Shown: in pieces, positions 1-9,134 of the stretch | How the letters are laid out: each line of letters starts with the position of its first letter | Position numbering within the stretch: position 1 is the first letter of the stretch | Origin: UBA6522 sp965204155 | GTDB lineage: Bacteria; Pseudomonadota; Gammaproteobacteria; Steroidobacterales; Rariloculaceae | NCBI GenBank assembly: GCA_965204155.1 | Contig: OZ241971.1 | Coordinates: 4,898,001-4,962,000, forward strand | DNA: 64,000 nucleotides | Reading direction: 5' to 3' | The notes under the pieces: generated by a model | Databases searched by the model: none | Told to the model about the DNA's origin: nothing | The model's input: only the letters and a program-made list of their open reading frames with translations | Program-made: the position numbers and the translations under genes

Positions 1-1
1 G

Positions 2-1078
2 ATCGGGCGCGTGGCCAACCTGACCCGGGACATGCCGGAACAGGGCCGCACGCGCTGTCAGTTTCGCGGCCGATGCAACAGAGGGTGCTCGTACGGCGCC
101 TATTTCTCGACCCAGGCCGTCACCCTGCCCATGGCCCGGGCCACCGGAAATCTCACCCTCAAGGACTCAAGCGTCGTCGAATCGCTCGAGTACGACGCGA
201 CGGAGCAGCGGGTGACCGGCGTGCGGGTTGTCGACACGCGGACCCGTGAGCGCTCGGTCTATCGGGGCCGGATCGTTTTTCTGTGCGCATCGTGCATACC
301 CAGCACCCAGCTACTTCTTAACTCCAGGAGCGAGGCCATGCCGAACGGCCTCGGCAACAACCATGACGTACTCGGGCGATACGTCATTGACCATATCTAC
401 GAAATTGGCGCAACCGGTACCTTTCACGGGCAGTTCGAAGAGTACGTCGAGTACGGGCGCCGGCCCAACGGCCTGTACATTCCCCGCTTTCGCAATCTTC
501 CGGGTGCGGAATCCGAGCAGGATTTTGTGCGCGGCTACGGTTACCAGGGCGACACGGACCGCAGCCCGCCACAGGACAGCGGCGGTTTCGGAGCCGACCT
601 GAAACGGCGCCTGCGCGTGCCGGGCCCCTGGAGAATCGCCCTGTTCGGATTCGGTGAAGTGCTGCCCTATCGCGACAATCGCATGCGGCTGTCGGAAACG
701 GCCGTCGATCGCTTCGGCGTCCCGCAGATGAAGTTCGATGTCGAATGGCAGGAGAACGAAGCCCGCATGGTGACGGATATCGTCGGGCAGGCCGTCGCGA
801 TGCTTCAGGCGGCGGGTGCGATCGAAATTCAGCGGCGCGATGTTCCGGAGGCACCCGGCCGCTGCATCCACGAAATGGGCGGAGCCTGCATGGGCGAAGA
901 CCCCACTCAATCCGTCGTCAATCGCTGGAACCAGCTTCACGTGGCGCCGAACGTCTTCGTCACCGACGGCGCAGCGATGTCCTCCGGCAGTTGCGTCAAC
1001 CCGACGTTGACGTTCATGGCCATGACGGCCAGGGCCGCCGATCATGCCGTCGACCTGGTCAGGAACGACGCGATCTAG
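2..1078 (+). CDS. GMC-family FAD oxidoreductase, C-terminal part (5' end outside window)
   Basis: The reading frame is open to the window edge, so only the C-terminal ~358 residues are present and the FAD-binding N-terminus is missing. The visible part has a Cys-rich CxxxxxCxxxC stretch near the start, as in many alcohol/gluconate-type GMC enzymes. The end carries the family's C-terminal signature: a His in the block CIHEMGGACMG, then DGAAMSSGSCVNPTLTFMAM with the Asn-Pro pair. In GMC enzymes that His and Asn form the catalytic pair that oxidises alcohol groups. The next gene, 18 bases on, is a gluconate 2-dehydrogenase subunit-3-like protein, so the two probably form a periplasmic sugar or polyol dehydrogenase passing electrons to cytochrome c. 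The substrate cannot be read from the sequence. Confidence 0.9.
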   Translation: MGRVANLTRDMPEQGRTRCQFRGRCNRGCSYGAYFSTQAVTLPMARATGNLTLKDSSVVESLEYDATEQRVTGVRVVDTRTRERSVYRGRIVFLCASCIPSTQLLLNSRSEAMPNGLGNNHDVLGRYVIDHIYEIGATGTFHGQFEEYVEYGRRPNGLYIPRFRNLPGAESEQDFVRGYGYQGDTDRSPPQDSGGFGADLKRRLRVPGPWRIALFGFGEVLPYRDNRMRLSETAVDRFGVPQMKFDVEWQENEARMVTDIVGQAVAMLQAAGAIEIQRRDVPEAPGRCIHEMGGACMGEDPTQSVVNRWNQLHVAPNVFVTDGAAMSSGSCVNPTLTFMAMTARAADHAVDLVRNDAI

Positions 1079-1096
1079 CGCCGTGCGAAACGTACC

Positions 1097-1663
1097 ATGA
1101 TCACGACACACATCGACCGGCGCGAGGCACTTGGCGGAATCGCGGCCATCTTCGGCGCCGCGCTGATACCGCCCCTGCAACGCGCTGTTGCCCAGGACAC
1201 GGACCCGGGCATGGGTCCACGGAACGTCATCTTTTCGGAGACCCGGCGCGCCCTGGTGGACGCGCTTGTCGAACGCATCATTCCGACGACGGATACGCCG
1301 GGCGCAATGGAAGCCGGTGTGACCGACTATATCGAGATGATCGTCGACGAGTTTTACGAACCCGACGAGCGCGAAGCACTGCTGCGCGACTTGCGGGCCG
1401 CCGACGCACACGCCGTGGAACAGTACGGTGCACCGTTTGCCGGCCTGGCGCCGGAGCAGCAGGACGCGATCATCTCACTGGCGGAGCAACAGCAGCTTGA
1501 CGGCGCCGCCGACACATTCTTCGACACCGTCAAACAGCTCACGGTCACCGGTTACTACACGTCTGAAATCGGCATGACCGTCGAACAGGTCTACCTGCCG
1601 GTCCCCGGACGCTACGACGGAGAGTACCCCTACGCTGAAGTCGGCAGACTGTTCTCCGGCTGA
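1097..1663 (+). CDS. Gluconate 2-dehydrogenase subunit 3 family protein
   Basis: This 188-residue protein starts with a Tat-like signal (DRREALGGIAAIFGAAL, ending near AVAQ), so it is probably exported folded with its partner. The body resembles the gluconate 2-dehydrogenase subunit 3 family: a helical protein beginning after the signal with LVDALVERIIPTTDTPGAMEAG and ending in a G-Y-Y-T-S-E-I-G-M motif and a short tail. Members of this family accompany GMC-type large subunits and help their export and maturation. It follows the GMC gene by 18 bases and precedes the haem/propeller gene by 6, so the three are probably co-transcribed. It has no catalytic residues of its own that I can recognise. 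Confidence 0.85.
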   Translation: MITTHIDRREALGGIAAIFGAALIPPLQRAVAQDTDPGMGPRNVIFSETRRALVDALVERIIPTTDTPGAMEAGVTDYIEMIVDEFYEPDEREALLRDLRAADAHAVEQYGAPFAGLAPEQQDAIISLAEQQQLDGAADTFFDTVKQLTVTGYYTSEIGMTVEQVYLPVPGRYDGEYPYAEVGRLFSG

Positions 1664-1669
1664 TCCGAA

Positions 1670-4600
1670 TTGTCCGCCACCCAGCGATTGGCACTGGTCG
1701 CCACCCTCTGCGCCGCGGGCTGGACTCACGCCGACGAGCCGGCCCCGGGCGAGCGAATCGTGCTCATCGGAAACGGCCTGGCTCACCGGATGCAGTACTT
1801 TCCGCACTTCGAGACCCAACTGCACCGACAATTCCCGGATGCGCGTGTGGTGGTGCGAAATCTGGGCCGCCCCGGCGATACCCCGGGGTTTCGCCCTCAT
1901 GCGTCGCGCGAGACACCGTGGGCGTTTCCGGGCGCCGCACGGTTCCACCCCGAAGTGCTGCATCGGGGCGCGGGACAGTTCCCAAGCCCCGATGACTGGC
2001 TGTCCGAGCTTCGGGCCGACACGATATTCGCGTTCTTCGGGTTCAACGAGTCCTTTGAAGGCGAACCAGGACTTGCGAACTTTCGCGCCGAGCTTGCCGC
2101 CTTTGTCGAGCACACGTCATCCAGGTCATACAACGGCGAGTCGCCGCCCCGGCTGATTTTTGTTTCGCCGATTCCATTCGAGGACCTGTCGGAATCCGTG
2201 GCGCTTCCGGACGGGGTCCGCGAAAACGAACGACTTTCGGCCTATACGGAGGCGATCGTCGCGGTGGCAAGCGAGATGGACGTGGAGTTTGTCGACGTCT
2301 TCTCGCCCATGCAGAACCGCTATGAAATCACCGATACGCCGCTGACCATCAACGGATTCAGCCTGACCGATGAAGGGTACCGGGTGTTCGCCTCCCTTCT
2401 CCGCTCCGCCGTTTACGGCGAGGATGCCTCGGCGGCCAATTCCGGCTCAGGTCCGCTCTACGACGCGGTCAAGGACAAGAACTGGCACTGGCTCAACGAC
2501 TACGGGATGCTGAACGACGTCCACGTCTACGGACGGCGCGTCGAGCCGTTCGGCGTGGAGAACTACCCGGAGGAGATCCTCAAGATCCGCCAGATGACGG
2601 CGTTGCGGGACGCCCGCGTTCACGAACTGGCGCAAGGGACCGAGGCTGCGCCGGTGGATGACGCGACGCAGACGCTGGTGCTTTCGGAAATCGAGACCAA
2701 TTTCAATCTGCCCATCGAATTTCTCGACGTGCAGCGTGCGATCGAGAGGTTCGAGCTTCCCGACGGATTCGAGATCGACTTGTTCGCATCCGAGTCCGAG
2801 TTTCCCGAACTTCGCAATCCGGTCCAGATGTCATTCGACAACCGCGGCCGTCTCTGGGTTGCCGTCGCGCCGTCGTACCCCCATTGGCGCCCCGGCGACG
2901 ACAAACCCGACGACAAGCTCCTGATTTTCGAGGACGCGGACCGCGATGGCCGGGCGGACAGCGTCTCGGTGTTCGCCGACGGGCTTCACCTCCCGTTCGG
3001 ATTCGAGCTCGCAGCCGAAGGCGTCTACCTCGCCCAGCAGCCGAACCTGGTGTTGCTGGCCGACGATGACGGTGACGATAGGGCCGATCGCCGGGAAATC
3101 CTGCTGCACGGATTCGATTCCCACGATTCGCACCACGCGATCTCCGCGTTCGCGGCCGATGCGTCGGGCGCCATCTACATGAGCGAGGGGGTGTTTCTGC
3201 ACTCCCAGGTCGAAACGCCTTACGGCCCGCAACGCGGCGTCGACGGCGGCGTGTGGCGATTCGACCCCGCAACCTGGCGCCTGGAACGCTTCATACAGAC
3301 CTCATTCTCCAATCCCTGGGGATTCGTGTTCGACGAGTGGGACCAACCGTTCGTCGCCGATGCCTCGCCAGGGGACAACTGGTGGGGCCTGCCGCTGTCG
3401 GCCAGGACGCTGCACGGAGGCAAGACCACCAAGTATGCGCAGTTCACGACGCAGCGGGTTCGGCCGACTGCAGGCAGCGAATTCATTTCCTCCCGTCATT
3501 TCCCGGATCGATTCCAGGGCGATTACCTGGTCAACAACACGATCGGTTTTCTCGGCACCAAGCAGCATGCAGTGGTGGATGACGGTGCGGGTTACACGGG
3601 CGAGCCGCGCCAGGATCTCGTCGTCTCGTCGGATTCGAACTTCAGACCGGTTGCGATCGAAACGGCGCCGGACGGGTCGCTCTACCTCATCGACTGGCAT
3701 AATCCCCTGATCGGCCACATGCAGCATTCGGCACGGGACCCGAACCGGGACCACGACCACGGCCGAATCTACCGCGTGACCTACCCGGGCCGCGATCTCG
3801 TCACGCCGGCGACGGTGGCGGGCGCTCCCGTCGGCGAATTGCTGGACAACCTGACCCTGCCCGAATACCGAAGCCGCTACCGGTCCCGGCGCGAGCTGAG
3901 GGGCCGCCCGGCCGAACAGGTCCTTCCAGCCGTGCGCGAGTGGGTCGCCGGGCTGTCGACCGACGATCCGGATTACGAACGCCTGGTGCTGGAAGGGCTC
4001 TGGGTCAGTTGGGCGCAGGGCCGCGTCGATACCGAGTTGCTCGAACGATTGCTCGACGCGCGGGATTTTCGCGCGCGAGCCGCCGCAGTCCGTGTGTTGC
4101 GCTACACCTGGAGGCAGGTGCCCGGCCACCTGGACCTGATGCGACAGGCCGTGCGCGATCCCCACCCGAGGGCCCGCCTCGAGGCGGTCGTCGCCGGTTC
4201 GTGGCTCGACGGTGCCGATGGTGCGCAGGTTGCGCTGGAAGGCCTGAAGCAACCGGTCACGCGCTGGATGGGGCGCGCCTATGAGGACGTATTGCGGGTA
4301 CTCGACGACGACATCCGCGCGTTGCACGCCGCCGGCCAGGTCGATCTTACGGACAACCCGGCGGCCGCGAGCTACCTGGCCGGAGACCTGGTGCTGTACG
4401 AGGAAGAAATCAGCCGGACGCCCGACGCGATCAACCTCAGGGCCGAAGACCTGGCAGCCTATCTGAGGGGGGAGGAAATCTACAACCGTGAAGGCCACTG
4501 CGCATCCTGTCACGGCGAAGACGGCGCCGGGGCCATGCAGGACATCTATCCGCCGCTTGGAAGAACCGCCTGGGTCGCGGGTGACGTGGAACGGCTGATC

Positions 4601-4897
4601 AAACTGACCCTTAAAGGGGTCTATGGTCCGATGCAGGTGGGTGGCCAGACCTACGATTCGTCCAGCGGCGTCCCGCCAATGATCGGCTTTGAAGGCTTGC
4701 TGAGCGATGATGAGATGGCCGACGTGCTGACCTATGTGCGCATGCGGTTCGGCCGGGTCGGCGCCGGGTCCAATTCCGGCCGTGACGGCATGGTCAGCGC
4801 CGAGACAGTCCGGCAGGTGCGCGAAGCTGCCCGCTCGCAAACGGGCTTGTACGATGTCGCGGCGTTGCTGGAAGAACATCCGCTGGAGGAACTGTAA
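1670..4897 (+). CDS. PVC-type multidomain protein: SGNH-like, beta-propeller, HEAT-like and CxxCH cytochrome c domains
   Basis: This 1,075-residue protein starts at a TTG 6 bases after the previous stop and has a short signal peptide ending near THADEP. Domains in order: an SGNH-hydrolase-like domain (about 20-250) with the block FFGFNES; a linker; a six-bladed propeller of the membrane-bound dehydrogenase/NHL type (about 370-720) with repeated D-x-D-x-D-G calcium-like loops; a helical HEAT-like stretch (about 750-900); and one c-type haem site C944-A-S-C947-H948 in a cytochrome domain. This order matches the PVC-type haem-binding CxxCH proteins common in Planctomycetes and Verrucomicrobia. 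The first SGNH block reads IVLIGNGLAHRM, with Asn where the catalytic Ser normally sits, so this domain may bind rather than hydrolyse. It is likely periplasmic and may accept electrons from the GMC dehydrogenase upstream. Confidence 0.85.
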   Translation: MSATQRLALVATLCAAGWTHADEPAPGERIVLIGNGLAHRMQYFPHFETQLHRQFPDARVVVRNLGRPGDTPGFRPHASRETPWAFPGAARFHPEVLHRGAGQFPSPDDWLSELRADTIFAFFGFNESFEGEPGLANFRAELAAFVEHTSSRSYNGESPPRLIFVSPIPFEDLSESVALPDGVRENERLSAYTEAIVAVASEMDVEFVDVFSPMQNRYEITDTPLTINGFSLTDEGYRVFASLLRSAVYGEDASAANSGSGPLYDAVKDKNWHWLNDYGMLNDVHVYGRRVEPFGVENYPEEILKIRQMTALRDARVHELAQGTEAAPVDDATQTLVLSEIETNFNLPIEFLDVQRAIERFELPDGFEIDLFASESEFPELRNPVQMSFDNRGRLWVAVAPSYPHWRPGDDKPDDKLLIFEDADRDGRADSVSVFADGLHLPFGFELAAEGVYLAQQPNLVLLADDDGDDRADRREILLHGFDSHDSHHAISAFAADASGAIYMSEGVFLHSQVETPYGPQRGVDGGVWRFDPATWRLERFIQTSFSNPWGFVFDEWDQPFVADASPGDNWWGLPLSARTLHGGKTTKYAQFTTQRVRPTAGSEFISSRHFPDRFQGDYLVNNTIGFLGTKQHAVVDDGAGYTGEPRQDLVVSSDSNFRPVAIETAPDGSLYLIDWHNPLIGHMQHSARDPNRDHDHGRIYRVTYPGRDLVTPATVAGAPVGELLDNLTLPEYRSRYRSRRELRGRPAEQVLPAVREWVAGLSTDDPDYERLVLEGLWVSWAQGRVDTELLERLLDARDFRARAAAVRVLRYTWRQVPGHLDLMRQAVRDPHPRARLEAVVAGSWLDGADGAQVALEGLKQPVTRWMGRAYEDVLRVLDDDIRALHAAGQVDLTDNPAAASYLAGDLVLYEEEISRTPDAINLRAEDLAAYLRGEEIYNREGHCASCHGEDGAGAMQDIYPPLGRTAWVAGDVERLIKLTLKGVYGPMQVGGQTYDSSSGVPPMIGFEGLLSDDEMADVLTYVRMRFGRVGAGSNSGRDGMVSAETVRQVREAARSQTGLYDVAALLEEHPLEEL

Positions 4898-5982
4898 TGA
4901 GGCGTTCGAAGTGCTGCCTCTGGGTACTGCTGCTGTTGCCGGGCATTTCGTTCTCGCAGCCATGGTTGGCCATCGAAGGGCACGGCGAAAACGCCGAATA
5001 CCACATCGTGCTGCTGTCCGGGGACCAGGAGTACCGGTCCGAGGAAGCGCTGCCGCAGCTTGCAGGGATCCTCTCCGCCTCCCACGGATTTCGCACCACG
5101 GTACTGTTCACCCAGCATGCGGACGAGTTGGGATTCGTCAACCCGATGCCGCCGGTCGAGATACCCGGTTTGCATCATCTGGAGGGCGCGCACCTCATGG
5201 TGATCTTCACGCGCTTCATTGCGCTGCCCGACGAACAGATGCGGTTGATCGACGATTTTCTCAGGGCGGGCAAGCCGGTCATCGGTATCCGGACCGCGAC
5301 TCACGCGTTCGCTTTTCAGCAGGATGCGTCTGATTCGCCGTGGCGCCATTACGGCAATGGATACGAAGGCGAGGAATTCGGCGCCTGGCGCGGCGGATTC
5401 GGGCGACTCGTGCTGGGCGAGCAGTGGATCGCCCATCATGGCGAGCACAGGCATCAGAGCACCCGCGGCATCGTCGCGCCGAGTGGTTTCGAGCATCCGG
5501 TCCTTTCCGGGATCGGCGACGGCGACATCTGGGGAAGCACCGACGTGTACCGGGTCAGGCTGCCGCTGCCGGGCGACGCCCAGCCGATCGTTCTTGGCGA
5601 GGTCGTCGAGCGGGCCGGCGAATTCGATGCCGGGGACCTGCACTTCGGGATGAGAGATACCGACCGGACGCCGGCGGTCGTGGACGCCGACGGCGTGACC
5701 GTCAACGACCCGCTCATGCCGATCGCCTGGACCAGGACCTACCGACTTCCGGATGGCCGCCCGGGCCGCGCCTTCGTTTCGACCATCGGCTCATCGGGCG
5801 ACGTGCTGTCCGAGGGCGTGCGGCGGCTTTGGGTGAATGCGGCCTACTGGGCGCTGGGCCTCGACGTGCCGGCGCACGCCGATGTCGACATCGTCGGGAC
5901 CTTTGCACCAACGCAATACGGCTTTCACACCCCCGAGTACTGGCTGAGCCGGCGGCTTGCGATCGCGGACTTGCAGCCGTGA
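4897..5982 (+). CDS. ThuA-like domain protein, exported
   Basis: This protein of 361 residues has an N-terminal signal peptide (MRRSKCCLWVLLLLPGISFS). The following domain resembles the ThuA (trehalose-utilisation) family, a class-I glutamine-amidotransferase-like fold: VLLSGDQEYRSEE, then LMVIFTRFIALPDEQM, then a G-x-R-T-A-T-H-A-F block and YGNGYEGEEFGAWRGGFG. Members are usually secreted in PVC-like gene sets beside CxxCH/propeller proteins, and their biochemical role is poorly known; glycoside handling is suggested. The start codon overlaps the stop of the previous gene by one base (TAATG), which implies translational coupling. I cannot assign a substrate. Confidence 0.8.
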   Translation: MRRSKCCLWVLLLLPGISFSQPWLAIEGHGENAEYHIVLLSGDQEYRSEEALPQLAGILSASHGFRTTVLFTQHADELGFVNPMPPVEIPGLHHLEGAHLMVIFTRFIALPDEQMRLIDDFLRAGKPVIGIRTATHAFAFQQDASDSPWRHYGNGYEGEEFGAWRGGFGRLVLGEQWIAHHGEHRHQSTRGIVAPSGFEHPVLSGIGDGDIWGSTDVYRVRLPLPGDAQPIVLGEVVERAGEFDAGDLHFGMRDTDRTPAVVDADGVTVNDPLMPIAWTRTYRLPDGRPGRAFVSTIGSSGDVLSEGVRRLWVNAAYWALGLDVPAHADVDIVGTFAPTQYGFHTPEYWLSRRLAIADLQP

Positions 5983-6065
5983 ATTCCTGTGGCGCAGGCT
6001 CCTGGCTGGACAAGACTTCGAGCGTCGGGAAAACTGTCTTTTCTGTTCGTGGCACGACTACAAAG

Positions 6066-6071
6066 AGGAGG
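6066..6071 (+). promoter_or_regulatory. Strong ribosome binding site fixing the GTG start of the sulfatase
   Basis: A perfect AGGAGG lies 6 bases before the GTG at 6078. The same frame is open for hundreds of bases upstream, back through the ThuA gene. The Shine-Dalgarno match and the signal peptide that follows place the real start at 6078. Confidence 0.8.
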
Positions 6072-6077
6072 TGCGCA

Positions 6078-7583
6078 GTGAATCGGTGGGCGAAACGCCG
6101 ATACCTGATTATTCTATCGGTCACCGTAGGCATATGCCTGAACCAGACTGTAGCCACCGCCGATCACCACTCGCCGGCGCCAAACATCGTGCTCATCCTC
6201 GCGGACGATCTGGGCTATGGCGACATTGGCAGCTACAACCCGCACAGCCAGATTCAGACCCCACGGATGGACCAACTGGCGGAGCAGGGGATGCGTTTCA
6301 CGGACGCTCACTCGCCTTCCGCCGTCTGCACTCCAACGAGGTACGCGCTGCTGACCGGGCGCTACGCGTGGCGAACCTCGCTCAAGTCGGGCGTTCTCTG
6401 GGGGTATTCCCCGCTCCTGATCGACCCGGATCTCGCCACGCTGCCGTCGCTGCTGCAGTCGGCCGGGTACTACACGGCCGCCGTCGGCAAATGGCACCTG
6501 GGCTTCACCAACAACGAACCGAATTTCTACGCGCACCCCGACGAACAACAAGGCGGCCTGGGCACGGGCTCGCGCATCGCCCCGGGTCCGAACGAAGTGG
6601 GCTTCGACTACTTTTTCGGGATTCCGGCCTCGCTGGACATGAAACCGTACCTGTATGTCGAAAACTGGCGCCCCGTGCGTCCCCTGACCGGTCGATTGGT
6701 CGAAGGCAGCACAAGCCGCCGCGGCGGCGGATCGGGGTTCTGGCGCAAGGGCGAAATCGCGGAAGGATTCGACCACCAGTCGGTTCTGTCAACGCTGACC
6801 GGGCGCGCGGTCGAGCAGATCGCGGACCACGCTGCAAACCGCGCCGAGAGGCCGTTCTTTCTGTACTTCGCGTTGACGGCGCCACACATGCCGTGGCTCC
6901 CGAACCCCCGGTTCCAGGGTACAACCGGCGCCGGACACTACGGAGACTTCGTGGCCCACGTAGACAGCGTCGTTGGGCAAGTGATCGATGCGCTGGCGCA
7001 GGCAGGCGTGGAAGCTCGAACCATGGTGATTGTGACCTCGGACAACGGCGCTCACTGGCCGGACAGCGACAAGCAGGAATTCAACCACCTGGCCAACGGC
7101 TCCTGGCGCGGCCAGAAGGGGGACATCCACGAAGGGGGCCACCGCGTGCCGCTGATCGTCCGATGGCCGGGCAACGTGCCGGCGAATGTGTCCAATGACC
7201 ACCTCGTTTCGTTAACGGACCTGGCCGCCACTCTGGTCTCGCTGCTCGGGCAGGATCTCCCGGAGAATGCCGCGGAGGACAGCGCCGATTTCTCGGCGAC
7301 GCTGCTGGGGCGGCATCACGAGCAGCCCCCCCGGCCTGCACTGATCAATCATTCCTTCCACGGAATGTTCGCGATCCGGGAGGGGCCATGGAAGCTGATC
7401 GACGGCCTGGGCTCCGGTGGGTTCACGCCGCCGCAGCGTGTTGACCCGGAAGCAGGCGGTCCGGCCGTGCAGCTCTACAACCTCGAGCGCGACCCCGGCG
7501 AAACGCTCAACCTGGCTGGTGAGGAGCCGGAGGTGGTCGCGCGCCTGCTGCAGTCCCTGGAGGCCATTCGCGACGGCGATTGA
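6078..7583 (+). CDS. Sulfatase (arylsulfatase family), secreted
   Basis: This 501-residue protein starts at a GTG with AGGAGG 6 bases upstream and a signal peptide (hydrophobic run YLIILSVTVGICL, cleavage near TVATA). The core is a type I sulfatase: PNIVLILADDLGYGDIG gives the two metal-binding Asp residues, and C84-T-P-T-R88 is the C-x-P-x-R site whose Cys is converted to formylglycine. VGKWHLG and VTSDNGAHWP are further active-site blocks. Such enzymes remove sulfate from polysaccharides, glycosaminoglycans or aryl esters in the periplasm or outside the cell. A formylglycine-generating enzyme is needed and is not in this window. It ends 3 bases before the end of the convergent second sulfatase. 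Confidence 0.93.
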   Translation: MNRWAKRRYLIILSVTVGICLNQTVATADHHSPAPNIVLILADDLGYGDIGSYNPHSQIQTPRMDQLAEQGMRFTDAHSPSAVCTPTRYALLTGRYAWRTSLKSGVLWGYSPLLIDPDLATLPSLLQSAGYYTAAVGKWHLGFTNNEPNFYAHPDEQQGGLGTGSRIAPGPNEVGFDYFFGIPASLDMKPYLYVENWRPVRPLTGRLVEGSTSRRGGGSGFWRKGEIAEGFDHQSVLSTLTGRAVEQIADHAANRAERPFFLYFALTAPHMPWLPNPRFQGTTGAGHYGDFVAHVDSVVGQVIDALAQAGVEARTMVIVTSDNGAHWPDSDKQEFNHLANGSWRGQKGDIHEGGHRVPLIVRWPGNVPANVSNDHLVSLTDLAATLVSLLGQDLPENAAEDSADFSATLLGRHHEQPPRPALINHSFHGMFAIREGPWKLIDGLGSGGFTPPQRVDPEAGGPAVQLYNLERDPGETLNLAGEEPEVVARLLQSLEAIRDGD

Positions 7584-7586
7584 AGG

Positions 7587-9134
7587 TCAGATATCTCCGT
7601 ACTGCTCGCGCAGTTCCCCCAACCGTTCCAGCATCCCGGCCTGTACGTCCCGATACTCGGGATCGCCGTAGACGCTTTGCATCTCATTGGGGTCGCGCTC
7701 CAGGTCGAACAGCTCCCACTCGTCGAGATCGTAGTAGTGGATCAGCTTGTAGCGCTGCGAGCGGACCCCGTAGTGACGCGCCACGGCATGTACCGCCGGC
7801 GGCCCCTCGTAATAGTGGTAGTAGATCGCGTCGCGCCAGCCGTCCGGCGTTTCCCCGCGCAGAAACGGCACGAAACTCTCGCCCTGCATGTCGTCGGGAA
7901 TGGGCGCGCCCACGGCTTGGAGCAGCGTGGGAGCGATATCGATGTTCTGAATCAGCTCGCCAATCTCGCTGCCTTGCGGCGTCACGCCGGGCCAGCGGAT
8001 CACCAGCGGGGTATGCAGCGACTCCTCGAACATCCAGCGCTTGTCGTACCATCCATGTTCGCCCAGGTAGAACCCCTGGTCGGAGGTGTAGATCACGATG
8101 GTGTTCTCCGCCAGACCCGACGCGTCCAGATAGTCGAGCAGGCGCTCGATGTTCTCGTCCATCGCGGTGATCACCGCCAGGTAGTCCTGCATGTAACGCT
8201 GGTAGGTGTACCGAACCCAGTCGTCCGAATCCCGGCTCAACTCGCCGAAGGGCCGGTTTCGCTCCGCAAGCGCCTCGCGATAGGCCTGGCGCTGACCCGG
8301 CGTGAGCCGCGCCAGCGCGCGCCGCCAGCCACTTTCCGCCGGGGCCAGGTCCGCGCGAACGGCGAGGTCGTCCGCGTCCGGCATGATCTTCAGGTCGATG
8401 AAGGTAAAGTGCCGCGCCAGCGTCATTTCCTGCTGCGCCGCGCCCGAAGCACGGCCCTCGTACGTATCGAACAGGGTATCCGGTTCCGGGAATTCCACAT
8501 CGGCGTACAGGTTCAGGTGGCGCACCGGCGGCATCCAGCCGCGATGCGGCGCCTTGTGCTGGGACATCAGGAAGAAGGGCTTGTCCCCGTCGCGCTGATG
8601 TTCGAGCCAGTCGATGGTCTTCTGCCCGATCACGTCCGTGACGTAACCGCCGTAGACAGTCTCTCCGCGCTCGCTGATGAAGGTCGGCTGGAAATAGGAA
8701 CCCTGCCCCGGCAATACGTCCCAGTGGTCGAATCCGGTCGGCTCCGAACCCAAGTGCCACTTGCCGATGATCGCGGTTTCGTATCCGTGCCCCTGCAAGT
8801 ACTTCGTCAGCGTCGGCTGGGAACCGTCGAACTGCTCGCCGTTCGCGTAGATGCCGTTCAGGTGGCTGAACTTGCCCGTCAAGAGCGCGGCACGGCTCGG
8901 CCCGCAGATCGAATTGGTCACCATTGCGTGGCGAAAGAGCATGCCCTCCTCCGCGATCCGGTCGACGCCCGGCGTTTCAATGAGCGCGTCACCATAGGCG
9001 CTCACGGCCCGCAAGGCATGGTCGTCGCTGAATATCAGGATGATGTTCGGGCGATCCTGGGCGACTGCTGCGGCGGACCCCCCGATCAGGGTCAGTGCAA
9101 TGACGAGAAGGGCATGGTGTCGACTCATGTTCAT
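7587..9134 (-). CDS. Sulfatase, secreted
   Basis: This 515-residue protein has a signal peptide (LLVIALTLIGGSAAAVAQ). It shows the type I sulfatase pattern: PNIILIFSDDHALRAVSAYG for metal binding, the formylglycine site C77-G-P-S-R81, IGKWHLGSEPTGFDHW, and YTSDQGFYLGEHGWYDKR. The last block (D-Q-G-x-x-x-G-E-H-G-x-x-D-K-R) is typical of the iduronate-2-sulfatase/choline-sulfatase-like subgroup. The start overlaps the stop of the upstream sulfatase by four bases (ATGA), so the two are translationally coupled. The product is probably periplasmic and acts on a sulfated glycan; the exact ester is not readable. Confidence 0.93.
   Translation of the reverse strand: MNMSRHHALLVIALTLIGGSAAAVAQDRPNIILIFSDDHALRAVSAYGDALIETPGVDRIAEEGMLFRHAMVTNSICGPSRAALLTGKFSHLNGIYANGEQFDGSQPTLTKYLQGHGYETAIIGKWHLGSEPTGFDHWDVLPGQGSYFQPTFISERGETVYGGYVTDVIGQKTIDWLEHQRDGDKPFFLMSQHKAPHRGWMPPVRHLNLYADVEFPEPDTLFDTYEGRASGAAQQEMTLARHFTFIDLKIMPDADDLAVRADLAPAESGWRRALARLTPGQRQAYREALAERNRPFGELSRDSDDWVRYTYQRYMQDYLAVITAMDENIERLLDYLDASGLAENTIVIYTSDQGFYLGEHGWYDKRWMFEESLHTPLVIRWPGVTPQGSEIGELIQNIDIAPTLLQAVGAPIPDDMQGESFVPFLRGETPDGWRDAIYYHYYEGPPAVHAVARHYGVRSQRYKLIHYYDLDEWELFDLERDPNEMQSVYGDPEYRDVQAGMLERLGELREQYGDI

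Noticed and set aside
3302..4963. 553-codon minus-strand frame
   Set aside because: Antisense to the PVC-type protein, which has a haem site and propeller repeats; no recognisable domain in the shadow frame.
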